This document shows, piece by piece, positions 45,293-54,679 of a stretch of DNA of 64,000 nucleotides. Every line of letters starts with the position of its first letter. Within the stretch, counting starts at the first letter, position 1. The notes under the pieces were generated by a model. The model saw nothing but the letters and a program-made list of their open reading frames with translations, was not told where the DNA came from and did not search any database. A program made the translations under genes and the position numbers. The stretch comes from Coix lacryma-jobi var. lacryma-jobi. Taxonomy: Eukaryota > Streptophyta > Magnoliopsida > Poales > Poaceae. The stretch lies in NCBI GenBank assembly GCA_009763385.1, contig CM019831.1, positions 15,154,080-15,218,079 of the forward strand, written 5' to 3'.

Positions 45293-45820
45293 CGTAGCGC
45301 ATAGATTTTTTGTGAAAAATAGTATCACTTGTGACTTGGGGCCCGCGACCATAGGGTAGGCTGGTGGCATGTTAAGGGCTTCTTGGCATTAAAACAAATT
45401 TTTTTGCTATTTCTCTGACCTGATTTTGCAATCTCTGGAAATTCGCTAATCAGCACCGGCTGGTAGCACGAACTAGCTAGCGCAACCTAGTGGATGACCA
45501 TTCTTATCACCAACGGCTTTCACCGGTGGCGACATGCCGACATGGGATTTGGAACCGGCGGTGATGACCATTCTGTAGTAGTCTACACCAGACCATCCAT
45601 TCCATCGGGTGCATTATCTACATATCTGCTACAAAAGGCCGGCTTGTGACTACCGAGCGATCAGATGATTGTTTAGCATGTTCATTTCTAGCCTATTGGA
45701 CCATTCACTGTGTGGAGTTTTGCCGCCTGTCTTCGATCGTGCGACTTGTACCTTTTGTGTCCCTTTAGGCAGCAACGGATCTGCCATCGGGTCTGTCAGG
45801 GCTCCAACCCCTCCTACGAT

Positions 45821-46261
45821 CACTACTAGAGAACAGACTTTTGGATGTTCTATCAATTGAGCTTCAGTCTCGGCAAAAAATTGTGTCCGGGACTAAGGAC
45901 TTTTAGTCCAACCGAGACTAAAGGTGAATCTTTAATCCCGGTTGATATTACTAACCCGGACTAAAGGGTCACCCTTTAGCCCGGTTGGTGTTACCAACCG
46001 GGACTAAAGGTCCTCACCAACCGGGGCTAAGGTCCTTCACGAGTGGATTCAAAAGAAAAACGTCCAGAACTATATCACGTGGGGGGTTATGTAGCTCAGT
46101 TGGTAGGTGAGTTGTGTGTGAGGTGAGAGGTGCTGAGTTCGGATGTCACAGATGCACATTATTTTTTCTCGTGAGAACTTTTAGCCCCGTTGAACAAACC
46201 TTTAGTCCCGGATGGCCAGGGCTAAAGCCGGCCCCTTCCCAACCGCCTTTGTGCAGTAGTG
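45821..46261. mobile_element. CACTA-like MITE (441 bp) nested in the hAT element
   Basis: CACTACTAGAGAACAG ... CTTTGTGCAGTAGTG. GAT is duplicated at 45818-45820 and 46262-46264. ACCGGGACTAAAGG repeats on both sides are the subterminal sites. A tRNA-like module lies at 46085-46150. It is the same family as the end fragment at 19977-20108. Confidence 0.92.
46085..46150 (+). other. tRNA-like module inside the nested CACTA-like MITE
   Basis: GTAGCTCAGTTGGTAG is a near-perfect pol III A box (tRNA D-arm). About 30 bases later GAGTTCGGATGTC is a partial B box. The 5' and 3' ends do not form an evident acceptor stem. Confidence 0.6.
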
Positions 46262-46435
46262 GATGGTCGTGTCCATATAGTCCTCCTTAGTCCCTCCATG
46301 AATTTTTAACCGTGGGTAAAGGTTAGGAAGAGTTTGAGATGGACAGAAGGAGTAGATTTAAACCTTAATTTTGCTAAAATAATTTGAACTTAGGCCTTTC
46401 GAATCTGTTATCCTAGATCTGCCACTGCCTTTAGG

Positions 46436-46915
46436 ACCTATTGGAACCTGTAACACATCTCAACAACACAAGTCTTACTCATTGTGTCCTCACTATTACT
46501 ATCGGAATATTAATCATATCATGGCACATGGGCACATAATTCTAACAATCTCTCCATTTTTTTATTAATACAACGTAATCAAAGAAAGTATAAAATACAA
46601 TAGGATTTGAACGAATGAAGTACACATGCATTAAGCTTGCCACGTACAATCTTGGTTGGGTGTCGTACCGTACGTCCTTACATTCAATTTGCCAATATTT
46701 GCTGCTGCTTCGAGTCACTCTCCTTTTATAAGCTCATGGGATTTGGACATAAGTACCTCGGGCTTGATACCGACTGAAGGTATTTTCTTGATGGCACTCT
46801 AGCTGAAGCTGAGGTGTGTGCGCTCCCACTATTGGATCATCAAGTTTTTAATTCTTCCTCATTTTTTGACGTAATGATAAGCACTTCCACTTGATCCTGG
46901 ATATCCTCATTTGCC
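46436..46915. other. Stretch with no recognised gene; possible old LTR end
   Basis: The string AATTCTAACAATCTCTCC (about 46542) reads on the other strand as GGAGAGATTGTTAGAATT, like a copia LTR border next to its polypurine tract. No partner was found. Confidence 0.3.
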
Positions 46916-46918
46916 ACT

Positions 46919-47936
46919 CACTACCGGAGACTTAATCTTTGCCGAGTATCAATGGGTTTGCCGTGTGTTTTCTTTTCAAGCATTAGGCAAAGAAGCTCTT
47001 TACCCGAGTGCCAAATAAAAAACACTCGGCAAATAACTTCTTTACCGAGTGTCAGAAAAAAACACTCGGCAAAGAGCTCTTTGTCAAGTGTTTTTTTTAC
47101 ACTCGACAAAGCCAATTTTCAAATCACATTTTGATGTAGTAAATTAATCTAAATAAAAAAAATTCAACCATAAAGTTGTTTAACTTATCAAGATGAACAA
47201 TTTTTGTTTTGGTGAATTCTTCATTTGACAAACTGAAAATAAATTTGTTCACAAATTTTATCTCTCTCTGATAGCTTATGAAACTACAAGAGTTATATAT
47301 AGATTTATGAATAATGTTAGAACTATAATGTCGGATGCACAAATAGTCAAACAACTAAAATAAACTTTATAGATCTTGAGAAGTTATGAAAGTTTATAGT
47401 TAACAACTTTTGATTTGAAGTCATCTTGTCATGCAAAACTGCGTCTGAATTTGAAAAAATTAAAATTCGATTTTTTTAAAAGACATTGGATGGATAAATG
47501 ACCAAATAAAAGTTGTAGATGTAAAAAAGTTATGAAACTTTATAGTTGACAACTTTTAAATTCGAAATCATATTGTCATGCAAAACTGTATTTGAATTTA
47601 AAAATTTTGAAATTTGATTTTTTTCAAAATACCTCAGATCGAAAAATGGTCAGAATGAAAGTTGTACATCTCAAACGTTATAAAACTTTGTAATTGATAA
47701 CCTTTTAGTTTGAAATCATCTCGTCAATAAAAACTACATTTGAAATTTCTCCATCGATTAAAAAAGATTCCCTAATTTTTATTTTTTTCATTCGGACTTT
47801 GTTGAGTGCCCGACAAAAAACACTCGGCAAAGTAGGCTTTACCGATGAATTTTTTTTGAGTGTCCTTACACTTGGCAAAGCCTTTGCCTAGTATATTTCA
47901 AGCTGGGGCACGGCAAAGCACCTATGTCCGGTAGTG
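46919..47936. mobile_element. CACTA-like element (1018 bp), partner of the 9.5 kb element
   Basis: CACTACCGGAGACTTAATC ... CACCTATGTCCGGTAGTG. ACT is duplicated at 46916-46918 and 47937-47939. CTTTGCCGAG/CTCGGCAAAG repeats and the CCGGTAGTG terminus match the 31012-40492 element, so that family's transposase could mobilise it. The interior has AT-rich units of the 148 bp type (47150-47760) and no tRNA-like module that I could see. Confidence 0.92.
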
Positions 47937-47939
47937 ACT

Positions 47940-48626
47940 TCTTCCATACCAAGCTGTAGCCTTTCCCCATTTTTTAGCATTTAACTCACCAAGGCAAAAT
48001 TCTTGCCCTTAACTCACCAAGATTATTTCTACAAACATAAGGAAGAACAATTATATACATAGAAATACATGTGCGAGCGAGACTATATGGCTACGGCAGT
48101 ACAAAGTTGAAACAAGGACATTGTATTTTTTTTTTTAAGTTGGAAAGAATGGCCGATGCTGGACGAGCACCGGTACCCTGAGCAATAATTTGCTTCCAAG
48201 AAGTGTGGCTTTGTAAACTCCCTGAACAATGCCAAAACATCTCGTGTACTGTACTAATATAAGGACAAACAATATTATGGTAGGATCAATGACGTTGATA
48301 CTTCCATTCCATGTGGCAAGCAGTTGTAGGCCACTATGAAGAAAATAATGGCATCATCAGTTACGTCTGGCTGATAGATAGATCAGTGTACATTACTACA
48401 CGTTAGGATCAATGATCAATTACGCACGCTAGGCTGATAGATCAATACATAGTAGATGAGTGGCCAGCATCACATATCCGTAAATATAGGACAGCGAGTC
48501 GACGGGAATAAGGACTAAAAACATACACTGATCAGATCACACTACGTCTACATAAGTCAGTCTGATGATTGAATTAAACCACATCTATATCCAATGCATC
48601 TCTTTAGTACTACTTTGTACTTCTCC
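47940..48626. other. Stretch with no recognised gene
   Basis: AT-rich non-coding sequence without clear inverted ends. It may belong to the same older insertion as 46436-46915, since the CACTA element sits between them. Confidence 0.35.
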
Positions 48627-48946
48627 CACTACAAGAATTCTGGGCTATTTTGGGCTTATGTAAGAGTTAGATTATGACGATAACAACTTGTTTCCTGTCA
48701 CTGCCTGCATGTAGTGACAAAGTGGTTGTCATTACAAAAGGTTGGTCACTAGCTAATTTTTGTAAACATTGGAGGACTTCGTCATTGATATAGTGATGAT
48801 AGTTCTCCTGCCATTGATGCAATGATGAGACTAAATCGTTATAACAAATTAAACAAAATAATTAACACCACGCGTACGATGGCATGTCATATGTGACATG
48901 GCAGATGACAAGACGTTGATGTGGCAAATGACATGGCAGATGACGT
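48627..48946. mobile_element. Left part of a CACTA-like element cut by a SIRE-type LTR
   Basis: It begins CACTACAAGAATTCTGGGC, a typical CACTA terminus, with repeated GTGACAAAG / TGTCAT strings. It ends at the copia LTR start (48947) without a right terminus. Confidence 0.5.
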
Positions 48947-50475
48947 TGAAAGCATCTAGGCCCCTAGTGGGTTTCGATGATTGGATGACAACATAAGATT
49001 ATTATGACTAACGTGTGTTTTGCAGAAACAGAGAAGTGTTAGGTAACAATAATGGCGACGATACGACCAAATGGTTTTCATGCCCCCTAGCGATGGAAAT
49101 CGATTCGGTTTTCAAAGCACAGACGACGAAGACGGAGATAGGCTGCTAGTTCTAAGTGTCATATGGTGTTGAAGAACACTTAGATTAGTCATAGGTCTTT
49201 GTTTTTCCTTTGGCCGTACTATAAAAGGGAGCGTGGATGAGTAGCTTGACCTAGGTGAGTCTATTGAGGTAGGTGTGGTGCACACTTGGTACTTCATAGC
49301 TCTAGGTAGCTCAGAGATGGACCTTATGTCGTGAGGATCAAAAGTCGTGAATGCAGCGTCGCGATCCGAAGTAGTTTCGGCCCTCAGAAGGACATCAGAC
49401 GCTAGTCTGGTAGGCATCGGACGCGCGTCAGATGCCCACAGGAGTTGACCTAGTCTGGATCGCCGCATCGGATGCACCGGAGGGGGTGTATCAGACGCGG
49501 CGGTAGCACTGTTCACTTGGGAGTGAACTCAGCGTCACATCAAACGCTAAGGGTCAGCGTCCAATGTGCATCCAGAGAGGTTCCAGAGAGGTCATTTCCA
49601 CATCGGACGTCCGATGTGGAGGCATGTCTGATGATGTGTGCTGTCAGAGCATAGTACACGTTACCGTTGTGCAGGGCATCAACACGTCTGATGCCTCTTA
49701 AACTGCACTGGTTTGTACCCCTCGTTGGTGGTTTGGTTGGGGGTATAAATACTCCACCACCACCTCCATTTGGGGTCTTTTGCCCATTTGATCAGCTGAG
49801 AAAAACCTTGAGTGTGCAAGGGAGTGCAAGAGTCCTAGTGAGGTTGAGAGATTTGCTAGTTGTGAGATTAATTAGTCGCTCATTAGTAAGTTGTGAGTAG
49901 CAAATGTGCATCCATCCATCTCTTTGGCCTTGCATCGGTCAAGTGAGAGTTCTAGCTTGTTACTCTTGGTGATCGACATCACCTAGACGGCTTGGCTTGG
50001 TGGTGATCGGAGAGCTTGGTGATCATCCGGAGGCTTTGTGGATGACCCAACTCAAGTTGTGACCGGTAGTGGACGATTCACCGGGCCGGAGTGGCGATGA
50101 ATCAGTTCGTAGTGAGCACTTGATCCTTGCGTGGATCAAGGGGGAGCGATACCCTTGCGCGGGTGCTCCAAAAAGGACTAGGGGGTGTGCCGACACCTCG
50201 ATACCTCGGTAAAAAGATCATGGAGTCTTCATTCCTCTCTTTATTTACACATTTACTTTGAGCATTTCAGTTCCCGTTTATTTGTTCTTATTTCATTATT
50301 GAAATGCCATGCTAGAGTAGGATTGGAACTAGGTGTAGTCTTTTGTGCGGTAGAGTTAGTGGAAACACAGAACTAGGCACCAAAAGGGGTGATATTGGGC
50401 TTTGTAGGATTTAATTATCGCAAGAAATTTTAGATTACCCAATTCAACCCCCTCTTGAGCATCTTGATCCTTTCA
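48947..50475 (+). repeat. 5' LTR (1529 bp) of SIRE-type copia element 1
   Basis: TGAAAGCATCTAGG ... TTGATCCTTTCA, with inverted ends TGAAAG/CTTTCA. The primer-binding site follows at once. TATA candidates lie at 49219-49227 (CTATAAAAG) and 49744-49752 (TATAAATAC). The left flank is GACGT. The matching right flank was not found. The sequence is homologous to the LTR at 57132-58697 but clearly diverged. Confidence 0.9.
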
Positions 50476-50490
50476 ATTGGTATTGAAGCT
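50476..50490 (+). promoter_or_regulatory. Primer-binding site of SIRE-type element 1
   Basis: ATTGGTATTGAAGCT directly after the LTR, a slightly decayed form of the initiator tRNA-Met complement TTGGTATCGGAGC seen in element 2. Confidence 0.8.
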
Positions 50491-50528
50491 GAGTGCTCTT
50501 GATATAGGCTTAACTGCCTAGAGTTAAG

Positions 50529-52198
50529 ATGTCCGGAGGTGATGGACCACCTCCCATGTTCGAGGGATACGACTTGCCATATTGGAAATTTTGTATGGAG
50601 TCGTACCTAGAGGCGGTTGATGTTAATGTTCGTCGTGCCGCGATCAATGGTTTCCCTAAGCCAAAGGACACCACTCATCTTACTTCTCTTGAGGAGGAAT
50701 ATGAGAAATGGAATGCAAAGGCCAAAAACATCATCTTTAGAGGCATTTGCAAGGATGTGTTTAACCGCGTCCGGAACCAAAAGATGCCCATGAGTTATGG
50801 ACGAATATTTGTGCGCTCCATGAGGGAACCAAGAGTGAGCGTGAGGAGCGCTATCATTTAGTCATGCAAAAGCTTAATTTCTTTGAAATGCATGCTTATG
50901 AGAATGCAAATGAAATGTACTCACGTCTCAATGTTCTTGTAGAGGAATTGAATGGGCTTGGACTCACACAAATGTCTCCATCCGATGTGGTGAGAAAGAT
51001 TCTTTGTGTCCTCCTAATCACTAAGTATGGACACATTGTGATGGTGCTACATCAAAGTGATTCTTCCGCATCTACACCAACACAAATCTTTGGAAAGATC
51101 CAATGCACATGAGATGTACATGCACATTACTCCATGTGGTGGCTCTTCTTCGAACAAGAAGAATGACTTGGCGTTCAAGGCAAGTCATGAGAAGAAGGGC
51201 AATGTCAAGGTGATTGAAGTGCACCATGAGTGCTCAAGTGATGATGAGCAAGATGACACCAACATCGCAATCATAGTGAGGAGGACCAACAAGATGTTGA
51301 AGAAGCTTCACAAGAATGGAGTCAATTTTGACTCTAAGAAGAAGTTCTTCACAAGTAGCAAGAGAAGGCCAATCTCCAAAATGGATTGTTATAAATATGG
51401 TGATCTTGGCCATCTTGCTCACCAATGCACCAAGCCCAAGAAAGAAAGCTACAAGAATAAGAACAAGGGCAAGAAATATGATTCATCAAGTGAAGATGAC
51501 AAGAAGAAAGAAAAGGCATGCAAGAACAAGAATGGCAAGAAGAAGCAATACCACAAGAAAGGTGGCAAGGCCTACATCGTTGGTGATTGGCTCACCGACA
51601 TTGACTCCTCCGGTGGCTCATTCAATGAACATAGTGATGATGAGAAGGAGAAGGTGGCCGCTCTAGTGATTGGGACTTCTCTACCTCCACCACCACTGCC
51701 GCCATCATCCACTACGCACCTATGCCTCATGGCAAAGGGTGATCGGAAGGTACAAAGTGATGATGACTCTAGTGATAATGATAGTGATGGAGAGTTCGAA
51801 TCACCTTCTTATGATGAGCTTGTTGCTTTGCTTAATGAGTACACTAAGATCATAAGAAAGACTAGAGCAAAAATGAAAAGCTTAAACTTGACAATGAATC
51901 TCTTGTTGCTAAATATGACAATGCCACTAGTGTTAGTGATGAGCTTAGAAATGAACTTGCCAATGTGTCATCCACTATCAAGGAGCTCAAATCATCTAAC
52001 AAAGTGCTCAAAGATAAAAATGAGAAACTTGACAGGATGCATGATGAGCTCAATACTAGACATAGCTTGCTTGCTCAAAGAACAATATACTACTCTTAAG
52101 GTTGATCATGATGATGCTCTAGCTGTTGCTTATGATATTCTTGCAAATGAGCCACATGATGCTTCTAACCTTGTTGTTAAGTGTGACATAGCAACATC
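50529..52198 (+). pseudogene. SIRE-type gag of element 1, frameshifted
   Basis: The start at 50529 gives MSGGDGPPPMFEGYDLPYWK and AKNIIFRGICKDVFNRV. It shifts near 50860 (NANEMYSRLNVLVEELN) and 51110, then continues with a Lys-rich region. The zinc knuckle reads CYKYGDLGHLAHQC (near 51380), with the second Cys replaced by Tyr. After further acidic repeats (SSDNDSDGEFESPSYDELV) the sequence ends at a deletion point (52194-52198). Gag would form the particle that packages the RNA. This copy is defective. Confidence 0.85.
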
Positions 52199-52819
52199 AT
52201 GTTTAGTGTGTGCATGTGTGCTAGGTTTCAAGCCAATCCTAAGGAATCACACCTCATAGCCGTAAAGAGAATCCTTAGGTACCTAAAGCACACCCCAACC
52301 ATTGGCCTTTGGTATCCCAAAGGAGCTAACTTCCAACTCGTTGGCTATTCCGATTCAGATTACGCAGGTTGCAAAATTGATAGAAAAAGCACATCGGGAG
52401 GGTGCCATTTGCTTGGGAGATCACTAGTGTCTTGGACCACTAAGAAGCAAAATAGTGTGGCCTTGTCTACCGCCAAGGTGGAAGACATAGCCGCGGGAGC
52501 TTGTTGTGCAGAAATCCTTTACATGAAACAAACCCTTCTAGACTATGATGTAGTGTTAGAAGAGGTACCTTTGTTGTGTGACAATGAGAGTGCGGTTAAG
52601 CTTGCTAACAACCCGGTTCAACACTCTCGCACAAAGCACATAGATATCCGTCATCACATTCTTAGAGACCATGTTGCAAAGAAAGACATATCTTTAGATG
52701 GTGTTAGAACCGAAGATCAATTGGCGCATATCTTCACAAAACCCCTAGATGAGAGTAGATTTTGTAAGTTGCAAAGTGAGCTTAATGTTCTTGATCTAAG
52801 CAACTTTGTTAAAAGACAA
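52199..52819 (+). pseudogene. SIRE-type RNase H, joined directly to gag by a deletion
   Basis: MFSVCMCARFQANPKESHL and VKRILRYLKHTPTIGLWYP are the last RT/connection residues. RNase H follows: GYSDSDYAGCKIDRKSTSGG, TTKKQNSVALSTAKVEDIAAG (expected E in the STAEAEY block is V), CDNESAVKLANNPVQHSRTKHIDIRHHILRDH (shown here as the usual conserved block) and FTKPLDESRF, with the end near 52819. Protease, integrase and most of RT are missing. Homologous positions in element 2 begin at 63747. Confidence 0.88.
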
Positions 52820-53682
52820 AAGGGTGTTGTCTTTGCATTGCATTTGTATATTATGCCATGTTTAAATTATGCTTTGCACATAGGCTTGTCAGACGTGGTT
52901 AAGATAATCGCCCTAAAAAGCAAGTGAAGAAGCTTACCCATGAGCAAACTTGACAAGCAACCTAGATTCAAATTCTGCAATGCATTGCATATGCATGAGT
53001 ATTGTTTGTCGTTTCTTTTCGGTAAAGCTTGAGCAACCATTGTGTTCGTCCACCGATAGGGGGAGCATTTGAGGCTCCTAATGGTTAAGACCCCTATTTT
53101 GGTGGCCACATGTTGTCTCCTCGCCCTTTTATTGCCTATTTTCCTAAAAAGATACCTAACCTATGTTAAAATATTTGAAAAAATGAGGGTTCAAGTGAGG
53201 ACACTCATACTAGGTTCCAACTGGTGTTTATTTGCTTCTTATTTGAGTTGGAACTTGGTTGAGAGAGAGAGCCGCAATAAAGAAACTCAAAACAGTCCAA
53301 GATGCAACATTAGACGCTACATCAGACGCTGCATCGAACACTGCACTGTAGCGTCCGACGGTCCAGTATACACAGCCCCAGATGGAACATTGTCACTGTA
53401 GCGTCCGATGCCGAGGCAAAGGACGCGCCTGATATGATTTTGACCATTTTGAACCTCTCTGGAACGGCATCGTCGCGTCCGATGTGAAGCCTTGGAGCGT
53501 CTGATGCCAACTTAAGCAGCGCTTTTAGTTCTTTCACTGTCACTTGGGCCCCACTTGTCATATCCTTCGCTTTCAGTGGCGCCCGAGTCACCGTGCTTTC
53601 GCTCTGCCACCGTGGTTGTAGGCTGAAACCCTAGCACCGCCGCCCCGAGCTCCCCTACGCCGCGCCGCTGGCTGCGCGCCAG
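52820..53682 (+). other. Non-coding spacer after RNase H of element 1
   Basis: Contains a purine tract AGGGGGAGC (53057-53066), a candidate internal polypurine tract, and a cluster of GCGTCCGA(T/C)G strings (53330-53500) like those in the LTRs. A GC-rich run with AACCCTAGCACCGCCGCC precedes the nested MITE. Confidence 0.5.
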
Positions 53683-53934
53683 CTACAAGAAATGAGGCCT
53701 TCTATGACAATTAGAAGGTTATCTTTTGTCATAGAAGGCCCATCACTAAGGACCTTCTATGACAATTACAAGCTATTTTTATGACAATTTGTGATCTATG
53801 ACAATTGTAGTCGTCACAAAAATTGTCACAGATCAAAAATTCTCATAAAAATTGTCACAGAAGGTCTTTAGTGGCGGGCCTTCTATGACAAGAGATAAAC
53901 CTCTAATCGTCATAGAAGGTGTCATCTCTTGTAG
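53683..53934. mobile_element. Hairpin MITE (252 bp) in SIRE-type element 1
   Basis: Inverted ends CTACAAGAAATGAGGCC and (other strand) CTACAAGAGATGACACC, with CCTTCTATGACAA repeated in inverted orientation. It is CACTA-like in the ACAAGA motif but lacks the CACTA start and a clear 3 bp duplication. It interrupts the leader of the third reading frame. Confidence 0.65.
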
Positions 53935-54679
53935 CTCCTTGCCGCGCCCCCAGCCACCTCCTCTATGCTCACGTAGTCACCACCGTCGCCCAAGCCGAGC
54001 ACCAGTGCTCGCTCAAGCTCATCGGCGCTTTCCTTCGCCTCGCCGGAGTTCGACACTCTATTGCCGGAGCTCACTGTGTGATCTCGTGGCTCCTCCATCC
54101 ACTCCAGCGACTTTCTTCTCCGGCCAGCTAGCCCCCTCGTGAGCCCCTCTCTCATATTTAAATCCCGTGCTCACAAGGTGTTCGTCATAATGCCTCAACC
54201 ACCGTTCATCACTGTTTGACCCTTGATTTGTTTTGTTTCTCGTGTAGATCCTTCCTACGAGATCGTGTGGTGCCTGAACGTCAGTTCTTACCCCCCTGCT
54301 TGGTTGGTTTCGTCCGCGTATCAGGTAGAAAACCTTATCTCGCTTCTTATCTCAAATGCTTTGCTTCCGATAGGCTCTTCTCGTCTCTAGAGTATATATG
54401 TGCTTATATGTATCTCTATCTACTCTATTGCAGCGAGTCAGACAGTTTGCAGCGGCAGTTGTCAGTTGGCGGTGTTAGTGAACCTGGGGCCAAGCCCGCG
54501 GGTACGGATCGAGGCCAAGCCTCGCGAGTGTCAGTTGTTAGTGATCTGTCAGAGTCAGTGGGAGTTTCTTGACAGTGTTCAGAGGCAGTTGGGCTTGACA
54601 GTTGGTTTCTCAGTGTTAGTGGTTCTTTCAGCATCAGTTCACCCTCTTCAAAGACAGTTTTTCTCTGTTCTTGCCAGCT

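Larger units (their letters stand above)
44249..45583. mobile_element. CACTA-like element, about 1335 bp, interrupted by a MITE
   Basis: The left end CACTGCTATAGAATTAATAATCATTGCCATCAC pairs with the right end, read inverted as GACTACTACAGAATGGTCATCAC. The outer flanks GAC and TAC do not match fully, so a target duplication is not secure. Inside are subterminal ACCGGTGGTGA-type repeats, AT-rich units (44750-45180) and a tRNA-like module (45221-45292). Confidence 0.65.
45770..46427. mobile_element. hAT element with 8 bp target duplication, split by a CACTA-like MITE
   Basis: Inverted ends CAGCAACGGATCTGCC and (other strand) CAGTGGCAGATCTAGG. CCTTTAGG is duplicated at 45762-45769 and 46428-46435. 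The net length without the nested element is about 215 bp. Confidence 0.88.

Noticed and set aside
3957..46150. Working tRNA genes
   Set aside because: A- and B-box-like strings are present, but paired acceptor stems and a full cloverleaf are not evident, and all five lie inside DNA transposons.
49112..50376. Frames inside the SIRE LTR
   Set aside because: They fall entirely within LTR sequence, include the GCATCGGATGC strings and are not kept open in the homologous LTR at 57132-58697.
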